NCBI GenBank assembly: GCA_013365365.1
Contig: JABVXU010000073.1
Span: forward strand, 62,001 to 126,000
Origin: Cruorifilaria tuberocauda
Taxonomy: Eukaryota; Nematoda; Chromadorea; Rhabditida; Onchocercidae
DNA length: 64,000 bases
Reading direction: 5' to 3'
In this document: piece after piece, positions 1 to 13,145 of the stretch
How positions within the stretch are numbered: position 1 is the stretch's first letter
Layout of the letters: the number at the start of each line of letters is the position of its first letter
The notes under the pieces: model-generated
What the model was told of the DNA's origin: nothing
Database searches by the model: none
What the model saw: the letters and a program-made list of their open reading frames with translations, nothing else
Position numbers and translations under genes: made by a program

Positions 1-3000
1 CATTTTTTGTCTGTTCCATCTAATAGTCGTTTCCGCGAAGGATCAGCTGTTCGACTTACTTGTGAAGCAACAGGTATAAAAAGTACAAATTTTACTTTTT
101 GAAGATGAATTATTATAAATAAAAATAAAGATTTTGAGCGAAAAAAATGAGCAGCAAATCAGCTAGACCCAAGCATTTAGGCACCATGATAGTTATCAGT
201 ATAATTATCTAATTGAAATCGCATTCTGGATGAGTAGACTATAGACCATTATTATGTTTTAAACGGAAATACGACTTTTGATAGTGCCATTTGCTTTTTC
301 ATGATGATGGCAATTAAGTAGTATTCGAGTGACACAACAAAGCAGGAAGTATCAGTATTATCAAATAAAGTTAGCATATCAGTTACTAATGAGAAAGCAT
401 TAGCTAATTAGCTGAAATTAGAACTTGCATTTATGATCTTACTTAATATATCAATGACTGGTTGCTAAGTAAGTCAGCTTATACCTTTGAGTTCTAAGGT
501 TACAATCGTTGATTGCGTGAATAGAACAAATCTTGTTAATATAAAGGAGATAAAGGTAGGATTTACTTAGCGATACGCTTCTTAAAAAGCAGTACTTTTT
601 AAAAGTTTAGAAATAAATTTCGGCCATTTTGATCCTTATGTATTGCGTATGTAGATATTTGTGTTTGAACTAAGGCATTGCAGCAGTTTCTGCAATTTTT
701 TAATGCAATATGCTTCAATTTTAGCATGTAAGATTAAAGTGGTGAATTCCAATTTATTTTCCCTGTTCATCAGCTATGTCAATTTTTGTAACTATGAATA
801 ATTTTTAGCTAAACCACGACCGGTGACAGCCTGGTATTTCAAAGGCGAACAAATTCGTTCAACTCAAAAATATTCGTTTAATTTGGATAGTTCTGTACTC
901 AGCATCTATCCATTCCAAAAAGACGATGCTGGAAAGTAAGTTTCTCATGCAAATATTCATGACCCACCTTGGATCAAATTTATAAATCGCTTTATAGATC
1001 ATAATAATAATTACAAATATTTCGCTCTTGTTTTTCTTACCTTTACAAAAATCTTTCATTTGTAACAAACAATTCATTGATTTGAAGTATTAATTTTCAT
1101 AGTAAGCAGAAAAATAAGATGAATAACTTCCATGCTTTCTGTGCTTTCCATGAAACCAGATTCGTGATCTTTGAAACTGGAAGAAAAAAACTGATTAGGC
1201 TGAAATATAAATATGTATATTATGTAATATTGTATATGTATATATGTACATAATATGTGCGCTTTGTAGTCACGTGGAGACAGTGTGACGTCACGAATGC
1301 CAAACTGAAATTTTAGAACCAATCATGGTGTGAAGGACCATTGTAAAAAATATTATTAATAATCAAAACTTGTTTCTGAATATTTGATTTAAGGGACGAG
1401 CTAGTCATAATTATCAGCAAAATCTTGGCGCCGATTTAGATCAGTAAAGAGTACATAAGAGCGGAGAGGGAAGCAGGAGAACATTTTTAAATTTATTTGT
1501 TTTGTTAGGAATAATTTTGGCCTCATTCACAGTTTTCTTATTAGAAAGCTAGGATTACGATTTTTTATCACGTTACTACTCATTTCTGCTCAGTGCTCTT
1601 CTCGCTTAGATATTTTCATTTTGAAACTACCTGTGCAAATTGTTATTCAAGTGATTCAGATACATTTGTGTAGCGAGCAATAGAAACGGTCAGATTCAAC
1701 ACTCATTCGAGTTGCAAATCCTCAATAATTCAGCACCATTTATTGTGGATAGTCCGGAATCAAAAGTAGTTGGTCCAGGTGAACAGGTTACTTTCGTTTG
1801 TCGAGTTGCTGGGCAGCCGCCTCCATCCATAAACTGGTATTTTAATGGTGTGGAAATATCGCACGATGATCTACATATTGAGGTTTTAATTTCTAGTTTG
1901 CTTTCTTAAATTATAAACTGTGAATTGTTTCATAATCATTGTTATCTTATAAGACTCGGGATTTTTGAAGTGATTTGAAAGACACATGGCGATTTTGATA
2001 AATATAATAAAAGCTAATTCAAGTTAACGCAACAAGATAATGAGCTGACAATAATTCATGTTACCCGAGAAGATGACGGTGTTTATCAATGTATTGCACG
2101 CAACGTTTTGGGAATGGCCAGCGCCAATGCAACCCTTAAAATTTATCTGCCAAATCAACAAATGCTAGATGAATCTCTAACCAGCGAAGTCCTCAAAAAT
2201 ATTGTCAAACAAGCTAAAGAAAACGTTGACAGGTTAAATTTCAGTGAAATAGTCGAATTCTAATTCAATTTTTGTTCGAAATATTTGAATTAGCTATAAT
2301 AATTTCGATCTGAGAATTAAGTAAATATAAATCCTATACTTATTTTTTCGGAAAGATTTTAATTCTAGAGCAATAAACCAATCAAAATCATCAGTCAAAA
2401 ATGGTGAAATGTCACCATGGGAATTTATGAAAATGTTTAAATTCAACGTACCACAAAATGTTGCGCTCACCAAAGCACGAGAAATATATGAACAAAGCTT
2501 ATTGCTTGTTCAACAATATGTTGGTGACGGTAGGTTTAATAGCTTTAGTTTTTAAAGTCTTGCCTACTTTGCAATTTTTTTCATCTATTAAAATTTGACT
2601 GCTTTAAGATTCCCAGTGATTTAGGTTTGAAATTCCCAATTGAACAATTACCAACAAACTTTTCATTCGAATCGATTCTGGCTGTGTCGAAGATTCAAAC
2701 GATTATGGAACTTTCCGGATGCGTTACCGGACCATTTCGAAACCCATGTAATGACATGTGTCTTCACGCCAAATACAGGTTCCGTAAAAAAATTCATTCT
2801 TATAATCTCTTTAGATTAACACTATCTTTTACATATATCTTAAATTTTTTCAAAATAAGTGAAAAAATCTTTTCTTAATATACTATCGAAGGACATACGA
2901 TGGGCAATGCAACAACATGGAACATCAATTTTGGGGAGTTGCACAAACACCATTTCGTCGAAATTTACCTCCTGTTTATGAGAATGGCTTCAATACGCCA

Positions 3001-6000
3001 GTTGGATGGAATCCTGAAAAACTCTATTTTGGATTCAAGAAACCAAATCCACGACTTGTTTCTATGAAGATCATCTCAACAGAAGAAATAACTCCTCATT
3101 TTGGTTATACAGCCATGATGAAACAATGGGGCCAATTTCTGGGTAATTATAACTAGTTAGTCAACTAAATCCTGTCTAGTTAATTACTTTAAAATTTAAA
3201 TATTTAGCATACTCCTTCATCTTGCAGCACACGATATCGAGCAAACAGCGCCTGGCCTAGCACGTCAAACTTATATGAAGGGAGCAATATGCAATAAAAC
3301 TTGTGAAAACTTGGATCCATGTTATAATGTCCCGATGCCTCTTGAGGACCCCCGTATGCAGGGCAAGTGAGCTTTTTTTAGTAAATGAAAAGATTTGAGA
3401 CTTGTCATGAACTTCTAGAATTATAGTTTGTTTAGAACAATAGTGTAAAAATTGATGAAAGTAGAAAAAATCTAGTCGAAATACATATTGCTTTGCTTTC
3501 CAATTTTTCATAAAAGTTCTATTTTTCAACGTCAATTTTTTACTTACATTTGTCGAGTTCAGGAAAAGGCCCGAAATTTCATGTATAGAAGTAGAACGAT
3601 CTAGTGCAACGTGTGGTTCTGGCCAAACTGGTCCAATTTATCGACAACTTACCTATCGTGAGCAGATGAACATTGTGAATTCGCTTTCGCTTACAATCTA
3701 ATGTGAAAAAACTATGATTAGAAATATACGAAATTGTTTATATGAAAGATTTCCGTTATTTTTCCAACTGCATTAACAATTTTGCTTATTTATAAGCTCA
3801 AAGAACGGTTCTGCAGCGATTAATTTCTTTAAAAATTCTGATGTATGTTTTTCAAATTCTATTTTCAAGTTAACTGCCTTCATCGATGGATCTGGCATCT
3901 ACGGAAGTGCAGAAGTAGATGCATTAGATTTACGTGATTTATTTGGCGATCACGGATTGCTAAGATTTGACATTGTATCAGAAACTCAAAAGCCATATTT
4001 ACCATTTGAGCGCGAGTCGTCCATGGAGTGTCGTCGCAATCGTTCCCACGAAAATCCGATTAGTTGCTTTTTGGCAGGTGATTATCGAGCTAATGAACAG
4101 GTCGATATTATGTATACATATATTGAGAGGAATTTGACAATCATTCAGAATAATTTATAAAAGTGCAATTATTAATAGGAATAATTAATAGATATTACCA
4201 AGTTTTGTGCTTCAAAATGATTGATTTTCTCGTTTCTTGTCATTTGAAAGCCTGAACTAACGAGAAAAAAATTTAGAATAAAGAAGAGGTGAAGAATAAC
4301 ATGTTAGGTTTGCCAATAGGCTGCTTGCTTTTACCAAGTTAGGTAATCTACCTTCCATTAAATAATCTTTGAATTTCAAAAATTATTTCTTCCTTCAGTA
4401 ATCACATTTTGGGTTTAACTTTAAATGTACAGATTGAACTTCTGAATAATTTTCTCATATAATACAAAAAATCTTCAAGATGCATTATTTCTAAATTATG
4501 GCAATTATAGCTAGCACTACTTAGCATGCATACATTATGGCTTCGAGAACACAATCGTATTGCAACGAAATTTCTAGAAATAAATCCGCAGTGGGATGGT
4601 GAAACCATATATCAAGAAACAAGGAAGCTTATTGGAGCTATGTTACAAGTTATTACCTACGAACACTGGTTGCCCAAAGTACTTGGACCGGTCCGATTTT
4701 AACATTTTAAGTAAACTACATTTGATTCCGAAAAAAATCTGAAGTCTTAAAATCAGCTATTTTAGGATGGATACGCGGAACTTATTGGGCCATATAAAGG
4801 ATATGATTCGGAAGTGAACCCCACCTTAGCTAATAGCTTCTCGGCTGCTGCTTTTCGATTTGGACATACACTTGTCAATCCAATTTTATATCGCCTGGAC
4901 CAAAATTTTAAACCAATCAAAGAAGGTAAGTTGGTAGAAAATTTTGTAATTTCCAGTACTGTTTCTGGGATATTTTTAGGATTCAAAAAGTTCAGTTTAT
5001 GTCTTGTATACTCTTAACTGAAATACTTGCATATTTGAAGGTCACATACCACTACATGAAGCTTTCTTCGCTCCTGAACGATTGCTATCAGAAGGTGGGA
5101 TTGATCCGTTGTTGCGGGGATTATTCGCAATGCCCATGAAGACTCCCAAGGGAGAACAACTGGTAAGCAAGGAATTGACGCACAAACTATTCAGCCGCGT
5201 GGAAGAAGTACGTCGTAGTTTGATGATTTATGAAATACTACTGCTTGATGTGAAAATGGTTGCCTGATTTGATGAAACTGTTGCATTAATATCGTTTAAA
5301 TTTAATACAAATTTGAAATCCCGTCCGATTCGGCATAAAGATATTTTACTTATTTTAGTCCATGTACGATCTAGCAACAATCAACATTCAACGTGGCCGT
5401 GATCACGGGTTGCCCGGGTTTGTCCAATCGCTAATAATTTTGTTCGACGTGAGCTGCAGGCTGATTGAATGATGAAAGCGAGAAATTTTACCAGATTGAC
5501 AAAAGACTTCTACAATTTAATTTCCAAAATCTACATATTTTCAAAAGTGCGCTTTCCAAAGAAAGTGGGCTAAATGTCATTTTCCCATTTCCAGAAATCG
5601 GGCTAGAACGATACCATTTAATAAGATTAAGTTAGTTCATTATGATCCATTTTAGAAATGTATCTTGTTCGTTGTAAAGCTTGATTCCATAAAAAAAACT
5701 TCATATAGAAGATAATTTAAGATATACCGCATTCCGGCGTTGGTGCAACTTCAGCGTTCCGGAGACATGGGATGATTTAGCGGATGATGTACCGGATAAC
5801 AACATGCGAGTTAAGCTCAAAGAACTTTACGGACATCCTGGTTAATTTTCATTTTGAAATTTAAAATTAGTGTTTTCTTTGGGTATTTTCCCCCTAGATT
5901 CTCTTGAAGGAAAGCAGGTGATTCATTAATTTATGGATCGAATAACCCGTTAAACAAACGCAAATTTCTCCACATATCTCAATTCGATGATAACACAACG

Positions 6001-6985
6001 AAATTTGAAATATCCCTGTATTTTGAGGCAATATTGACTTATGGGTGGGCCTGATTTTGGAACGACGGCTATCGGGAGCTTTGGTCGGACCAACAATTGG
6101 GTGCATCCTTGGGGATCAGTTCAGGCGTTTACGTACGGGAGATCGTTTTTGGTTTGTTTGATTTTAAAAACTGTTCAATTCTGAAAAACTTTCAAAAATA
6201 TGAGAATGATTTCTTCTGTCATTAAGAAGAATCTTGGAAAATTCTATAATGATTGCAGGTATGAAAACGAAGGTGTTTTCACATCTTTACAACTTCAGCA
6301 GGTTAGGAAAGCAACACTGGCAGCTGTGTTATGTAACAGTGGTGATCACATTGATCGCATACAGGTAAAGTGGTGATCGCATACAGGCCTTGGCAAATTC
6401 TTCCGAAAATTTCTGACCAATGTTCCTTTAAGTCATAGGGACATGTCTTCGCAAATCGAAATTTTTGAATGGATTTAGTTTTAGAGGGATGTATTCGAGT
6501 ACAGAGGTGACCGATCCATTAAATTTTACGAAGATTGTAACCAGATACCTCAAATTAATTTAAATGTTTGGCAGTCATGTTGCGAAAAAGATTGTACTTC
6601 ATTCAGCACCGAGCACAATATAATCCGAAACAGGTAACAACCTCTACCCATATTTTTTGATCGATCCTTTCTCAGGAAAAGAAATAGAATTGTGATGGAA
6701 CAACGGTCATCAATTAAAACGTTATAGAACCTTCAGGAAACGAAGAGCACATAAAACCTATAGGAAACATACGTGTAGCACCGACGATGGGATGAAAAGA
6801 AATGGTGATGTCTGGAAACCGGATGAATGTACAACATGTGAATGCAGGGTTTGTTATTCATGGATTTATTGTCTTTCAAAAACCTGTCGTTTTGCTCGAG
6901 GATTTTTGAAGTTGACCTAACGCCATTTCAGGAAGATCAAATATGGTGTACTGCTGAAAAAAATTGCAGAAAAGGATCAACATGA
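1..6985 (+). CDS. pxn: Peroxidasin-like haem peroxidase (5' end outside window)
   Basis: Secreted matrix peroxidase; family members make hypobromous acid that cross-links collagen IV in basement membrane. Exons: 1-73, 809-935, 1660-1882, 2024-2232, 2369-2529, 2625-2778, 2892-3142, 3228-3366, 3563-3674, 3870-4100, 4511-4690, 4766-4925, 5041-5207, 5359-5417, 5722-5840, 6028-6151, 6259-6364, 6485-6633, 6728-6848, 6932-6985; all phases join, giving 972 visible residues. Domains in order: Ig (Cys in LTCEATG, Trp in AWYFKG, DDAGKYIC), a second Ig (FVCRVAG ... GVYQCIARN), animal haem peroxidase ([67 protein letters not shown]), then a VWC module ([12 protein letters not shown]). Catalytic Arg and Glu (RANE) and proximal His (FGHTL) are present; the haem-linking Asp before the distal His is Ala. 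The LRR part and signal peptide typical of the family would lie upstream. Which nematode paralogue (pxn-1 or pxn-2) is not resolved. Confidence 0.93.
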
Positions 6986-8387
6986 AAAAGGACATAAAGT
7001 CCTCCGAAACTTCTGTACTTATTGTTTCTCTATGCATTGTTTCTTTACTTAACACAATTTTTGCAAGAATTTTATGTAATTATAAAATTGTAACAGTTGC
7101 GTAACAGTCCCTTTGCCGGAAAAGCACTCATATTTATAAGCAATTATGCAGGAAATACGGTGGATAATTATGATTTTTTTATATGAAAGGAACACACGAC
7201 ATTTCGATTGTTTCAATAGCTGAAGCACATCATGCTGCTCAAAACATCGGAGAAAGAGTTGATATTTATAAAACTTCTAAAAGAATGTCAGGAATCTGTA
7301 AGAGCCCCTTCAAAAAACCGAAATTTGATAGAACTTTCATCACTCCCAATTTACCATAAGAAATTCTTTTTCCATACATTAACGCCTAGAAATTTGAAGC
7401 AATGAATAACATTGTAATGAAATTCTGTGAAAATAAAACTACATTAGAAAATGAACTACAGAATTAAATTCATTGTACAAATACCAGTGACGCACTCCAA
7501 TAAGTTATTTATGACAGTTACAAGCGTGAGCTGGAAAAAAGGCACACTGAAATGAAATATGAAATGAATATAAAATAGGATTTGAACTACCATGGATAGT
7601 TGAAATAAAATGAACAGGTAGGAACAAATTACAAATGTAAAGAAATCTTTACATATATTATATTAACAAGCAGGAAAGGCTACATATGACACAGCCAATT
7701 CAAAGAAGTTCCATACGAGCAGAATATGGTAGTCGATAACAGCGTAAGGTTCCAGACATATTTTCCTCTACATGTTCTAATTTTTTAATTTCTAAAAAAA
7801 ATCTTGTCAAAAAATAGCTATTATTCGTAAAAATGTGCATCAATTAGACATGAATTTCAGACATCTCAAGCACATCTCAGTGAGTCTTGGTTAGCAACGA
7901 CCAAGTAGTTGGAACTTCAATTTGAGAAGTGCTAAGCAGAAAGACTGAACCTGAGGGAAGTTTTTCAGGAACTGTATCACTCCCATCAAGCGAAATAATA
8001 TACTACAAGGACAGCTTTTGTGAACTCGGTCAGTTTGTGCTAATCGGCTGTTCTAGAACGATGGATTACAGTATAACGGAGAGCATCACTTCAATAACTT
8101 CGAACAAAATTCATAAATTCATTAATAAGTAACAAAACTCATGGAACAATACGCTTGCTGATAAATAAATAATACATGCAGAAGGTACCATAATAAAAAA
8201 CGAGTCAGTCAACGACAGATGCCGCCTCATTACCTCTCATATTCATGGCCGCATACGATTAAACCAATATATGCCGAGAAGTGCAAACACTATTTCCCAC
8301 TGCACAAATATCACCTATGCATTAGCGTCCAACCAGAATGACCTGTAGCAAAATTCCTGCGATGAATGTGTCGGATGAAAACCTCAT
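6986..8387. other. Convergent intergenic spacer
   Basis: This stretch separates the 3' ends of the peroxidasin and Bicaudal-D genes, which converge. It must hold both 3' UTRs and poly(A) sites; several AATAAA-like words occur but I cannot assign one. A 67-codon open frame at 7929-8132 (+) has no recognisable motif and I do not call it a gene. Confidence 0.6.
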
Positions 8388-11300
8388 CTAGTAATCTCTT
8401 TTTAGATTCCTCTGCTGTTGTTGGACATTCTGTCCCGGATAACGAACTCGATGCAACTGTCCGGAATTATCCGCATTTACAATACGGCCTGACGCTTTGT
8501 TGCCACGTTTAAATGCCTGTCTTTCACGATCAACTTCCAAGTCTTCTAACCTGTGAAATTTCAATCCTCTTAAACTTTGATGCAAAGTGTAAATATGCCT
8601 GTCTTTCATGATCAACTTCCAAGTTTTCTAACCTGCAAAATTTCAATCCTCTTAAACTTTGATGCAAAATGTAAATAAAGAAATAGAAAAGATCACCTTT
8701 GTGTTAAAGCTAATTTTTGTTGAATAGCCATACGCAGTAGGGAATTTAGTGTTCGTTTTTCATCTTCTGCTGCTCTTTGATTAGCGGCCATTTCATCAAC
8801 CTATGAAAAGGCTAAGAATTTTAAATTCAAAATAAACACATCTATAAAACTATACTATAAAAAAACGCCATGGTCGACTGGAATCACGCTTTAAAGAAAG
8901 GATATCTTACCTGTGCTTGGAGCTCTTCACAACGTGCTGTAAACATTGCCCGATGAGATGCAAATGTTGCTGCATCTTCCTTGAATGCTTTTAATTCACG
9001 CCTCAACCTCTCCAAAAGCTCATGTGTCATTACTTTCTCACTTTCATATTTTTCTTTCAGTGAAGCTAAGGCTGATTCAGCGGTGAGTTTGTTCGATTTC
9101 AGTACTGTACGTAATGTAGCGATTTGGTCCCTGCAACAGCGACTTTTCCTTCATTTCATCATTTATTCACTAGGTACCTTTTTTAATTTCAACATTGTTT
9201 ATTGTGGACGGGACTGGTTTCGAGAGACTGGTGCAGTACAATTGAATAGTGAAGAAGGTTTTACTATTTAATAGAGAGTGTTATTCTTCTCGATGTCACA
9301 ATACAATTATCAGAAAATAAATTGGGAGACGGTTTGATGAGGTAGTTGTTCAGAAGAATGTAGATAGTAAGATCACTTCATTTTAGAGCAGTGAGTTACA
9401 GTGAAATACTCTTCTTTCGAATTCGATTTATAAGAAACAATTATTCACTTTATAGACAAAACTGATAAGGAAGAAGAATCTACCGGCACCGTTTATAATA
9501 AATGCACAAAAAACTGATATTAATAAAAAACTGCTTAAACATTTAAACCGATGATAAACCAACGATCATCTAATTCTTTGAAGAGTCGTTGGTAGAAGAG
9601 TTATTTCACGTTAATTATTTACATCATTAATTCGAATAATGAACTGAGATATTAAAGATAGAATTTAAGTCATTTGACTGAGAATGCTTGAGATAAAAAA
9701 CCTTTGCAGCATAGATTTCAATAACACAAATCCGATTATATATATATTTTATATTAGAAAGTTATTCCGGGTTATCAACACCGATAATTTAAGAATAACC
9801 TTTTCGTAGCCAACAGAGAACGCAGCTTCATGTTTTGTAAAGTAAGTTCTTGATGATCCTCATTTTCCACTCGTGTGTTTAGAGCATTTTCCACTGTGCG
9901 TCGAACAATTTTTGAAAGCTCCGTAAGGCAATCTGATACTCGAAATATATTACTTTCACCTAAAATATCAAAAATTTCTGCAATTCTTTCATTCAGCATA
10001 CAAAAATTGTATTAGAAAAAATCAGTATTCTCTGTATGTTGTAATAACCTAGAAAATCCTTACCAGGAACTATTCTTTCTCTAAAATCGCTTTCTGTTAA
10101 TATATCATCCAGTCTGTCACAAACTAGCTCTTCATTAAGAAATTTTGCAAAAGACGGCGATATAAATTGTCGCTGTAAATTTAACATAAGACGAGGAGAA
10201 CGATCACCTTTCATTTCTGCTCCACTTTCAACGTCTTCGTCTAAAATACACAAATACAAAGCAAAACAATATGAAGCACGAATTTGTTTCTTGCTGAAAC
10301 AGCCTATTTGTTTCCCTAACCACTCAGATCACAACAGTTAGAATTTTTTATCGAAAATTTTTCAGGAAAAAAACGCGAAATTCCAACTAATCTTGTATGT
10401 ATTCTTCATTTTCTGCATTTTCATTTGCATATTGCCTAAGTTTTTTCATTATTTCAGCTGCATTCTTATTAGATTCTAGTCCATGTGTGGAAACCAATTG
10501 GTGATACAAACGGTAGAGAAAATCAGCAACAGCAATCATTAAATCCTGAAATTATGAGAAAATTTAATGTTAGAAATCGATACCATTCCGTCTTAACAAA
10601 TGATAATAATAAAAATAAACACACCTGGGCGGATGCCAATTTTGCTTGATTTTCACCCGCAATCATAACCGCAGTATGTAAATCCGCTTTAATAAGGTCG
10701 TACTGTTTATCTCCAATACCCGCTTTGGATGCACTTTCAACGAGTTGTTCTATCTTTTTTAAAGCATCATCACACAGCTGCTTCAGTTGAGCATGATCTA
10801 AATCTGGAACAGCAAACTTCAATAAAAAATACTCGTTGATTTACAATCGAAGCAGCACTAGTTTATTTTCACGTTTTGAAGGATGTTAAAAATAGAACAA
10901 CAACAAATGCTGAACGTTGCAACTAACCTGGCGTACTCATTACTTCAAGTTTTTTCAAAACAGGGATAACGTAGCTGACATCTTTCTGTGTTTCTTTTAA
11001 CTTCAACATGAGCTGATCATTTTTCGTCTCCAATTCTGCCAGTCGTTCCGGCATATCACCATGTATTTCCGAGAATAAATCAACACCTTTTGGTGGTTTA
11101 TTTTTACCGAATTCATTAGAATCCACAACAAAAGATGATTCTAACTGCAAATATAAATAAGACGGTTCTTCAATTTTGAATCTTAAACACCAAGAAACAC
11201 AGCCCCCCTTCCGGTAACCCGACTGCCTAATGATAAAACTATAATAAATTTCAATTTAGAGAATTCGAAAAAGACAATGTACCTCTTTAAGTGCTTGAGA

Positions 11301-13099
11301 GTTATCCTCATTATTGCTCTGCAACCCAAAGAGCATTGTGTTCAACTGCTGCAAATGTTCTGCATTTCGCATTAATTCCAACTCCTTTTTATAGGCTAGT
11401 TTTTGATCACGTTCCTGCTGCACATTCAATAAAGCATCCTCAAGCTGGAATAAGTAGAATTGTAACCTGCCTTAACTAAAATACTATCTATAAATAAACA
11501 TTAATATGACTACTTCGCGTCAAAAGGAAAACTCAATTTGAATTTTATAATAACTATAAAACATAACCCTAACATTGCATTGAATAAGTGAATCAGAAAA
11601 TTTTAACGGTTTTGTTACTACCAATTTCTTTCGAAAATATGTTTGGTTATAGTAATACTATAATCGGGAAATTATGGACACCAAAAGTAGCTCAGGTCAT
11701 CTGTGATTAACTGAAAAATAAAAAACAATCATCGTACATGTTTTTGAGCCACAATAGTCAACTTATTAGCCTCCTCTCTGTCTGCCTGAAGTTGATCGTT
11801 TTCATCCACCAAACGTTTCACTTCCATTTTCATGGATTCAAATTCTATTTGTGCACTACGCAAATTTGACAACTGAAAAATTTCACCAAAACGGAAATGT
11901 AATATAGAAACTTTACATTACTAAACATCACAAACACAATGGTAAAGCGAACAATACAGAAACCTGTTTCTGAAGGCTAATGTTTTCCTCTTCTAATTCA
12001 GAATAATCATTTAGTAGTCTTTGTTCCCGATTTTTCAACTCTTTTAAATCTTCCTTGAGCTGTCGCTTTTGATTGTCAAGATCAGATGCTGCTTCCGAAG
12101 CGCTTAGATGTAAAGTTTGCAACCTCTCCAAATCGGTACGATACCTGTCCACTTCCTGGAAATATCCTATTGGACGATAGAGTAAACTCTACTAGACCCC
12201 ATTCAAAACAGTCCGATGCAATACCTAATAAAACCTATAAAATTTCATTGCACTTTACCATACGCTCAATCATAAGGTGTTACAGAACTTATAATAAATG
12301 ATAATTTAAAAGAAAACTTCACATGCTGACGATTTTTCAAATCTGTTTCTAAAGCCGCAATTTTGGCCAAATATTCCTGCTCTCGATTCATCGTTTCTTC
12401 CAACAAACTTTCTTCATGGTCGATATCAGACTTTGCAACTGACTTTTGTTGTGATTGAAACTGTGCTAACGCCTGAGTATTTTTTACAAAAAATATCTAG
12501 GAGTCAACGATGATATATAATATGGTTTGGTTTAAAAGCAATAGATGCATCTACTTTACGTGTGGTTTTACACATTAATTTCAATCATAAAAGCCAATTT
12601 TGAAAAGAATGGCGACTGATGCCTCTAGGCAATTAACTGCAAACAAAACTTATGAGTAAATGCAAGAATACAATATGAAACCAAGAACTAAAAAGAAATT
12701 ACCACTACATTATTCTAAAATGGATCTATTGGCAAGGAGACGAAAGAAAGAAATAAAATAAACAAAAGTTACGAAAGTTACCTTTTTTGTAGCTTCGGCT
12801 TCTGCTTTTGCAGTATCAAATTGTGTTTGCAGCTGAGTAAGTTTGACTTCAAGTTGTTGTTTTTCATCTAAAACTTGTAATCCATACTGCGCTGCCTGAA
12901 ATAGATGGAAAATTTAACACTACAAAAAGTAAAAATTTAGTAACTCAAATTCACTGAAGATGACTGAATAAAAACAGCACTTATATACGTTCATCTTCCG
13001 TACAAGGTACAAAAAGCAAACTTTAATTTTATCAGAAGAAGCTTCCTCCAGAGCATTCGATAATCGCGATACCTCCGCCTTAAGTTCGTCCAATTCCAT
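8388..13099 (-). CDS. bicd-1: Bicaudal-D dynein-dynactin cargo adaptor
   Basis: Long coiled-coil adaptor that joins dynein-dynactin to cargo such as Rab6 vesicles and nuclear-pore proteins. Exons (transcript order): 13099-13022, 12895-12782, 12472-12323, 12155-11964, 11872-11738, 11444-11283, 11144-10928, 10803-10625, 10545-10512, 10240-10064, 9959-9800, 9130-8911, 8800-8697, 8550-8388; 694 residues, a little shorter than fly or human. Diagnostic segments: LKAEVSRLS near the N-terminus, [15 protein letters not shown] in the first coiled coil, and the C-terminal cargo-binding region with [49 protein letters not shown]. The start chosen is the ATG 33 nt after a TTTTAG acceptor; the frame is open back to that acceptor, so an upstream coding exon is possible. 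Two oddities, an alternative in-frame stop after exon 9 and a duplicated last acceptor, are described separately. Confidence 0.93.
8513..8676. repeat. 82-bp tandem duplication over the last 3' splice site of Bicaudal-D
   Basis: Two adjacent copies, 8513-8594 and 8595-8676, differ at about five of 82 positions. Each carries, on the minus strand, a CAG acceptor followed by the first codons of the last exon. Copy 1 is used in the model (acceptor before 8550); copy 2 has an equivalent acceptor before 8632. The copy-2 peptide reads [12 protein letters not shown] against [12 protein letters not shown] in copy 1. Confidence 0.92.
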
Positions 13100-13145
13100 C
13101 AAATACGTTTTCCACCAGGTCAATCCCAAATTCTAAAAGCATTGA
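13100..13145 (-). other. Possible trans-splice or internal acceptor before the Bicaudal-D start
   Basis: On the minus strand TTTTAG ends at 13133 and 33 nt of open, in-frame leader follow before the ATG. It could receive a spliced leader, or it could be an ordinary acceptor joined to an unseen upstream exon. Confidence 0.45.

Noticed and set aside
936..1659. Apparent loss of the second Ig cysteine in the first peroxidasin Ig domain
   Set aside because: An earlier acceptor (GTGATTCAG before 1660) restores the YIC motif in phase, so the domain is complete.
5899..5924. Small extra peroxidasin exon between 5840 and 6028
   Set aside because: It has an acceptor and a donor but leaves the next exon in the wrong phase, and the family alignment has no room for it.
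8981..9271. 96-codon plus-strand frame
   Set aside because: It is antisense to the Bicaudal-D C-terminal exon 9130-8911.
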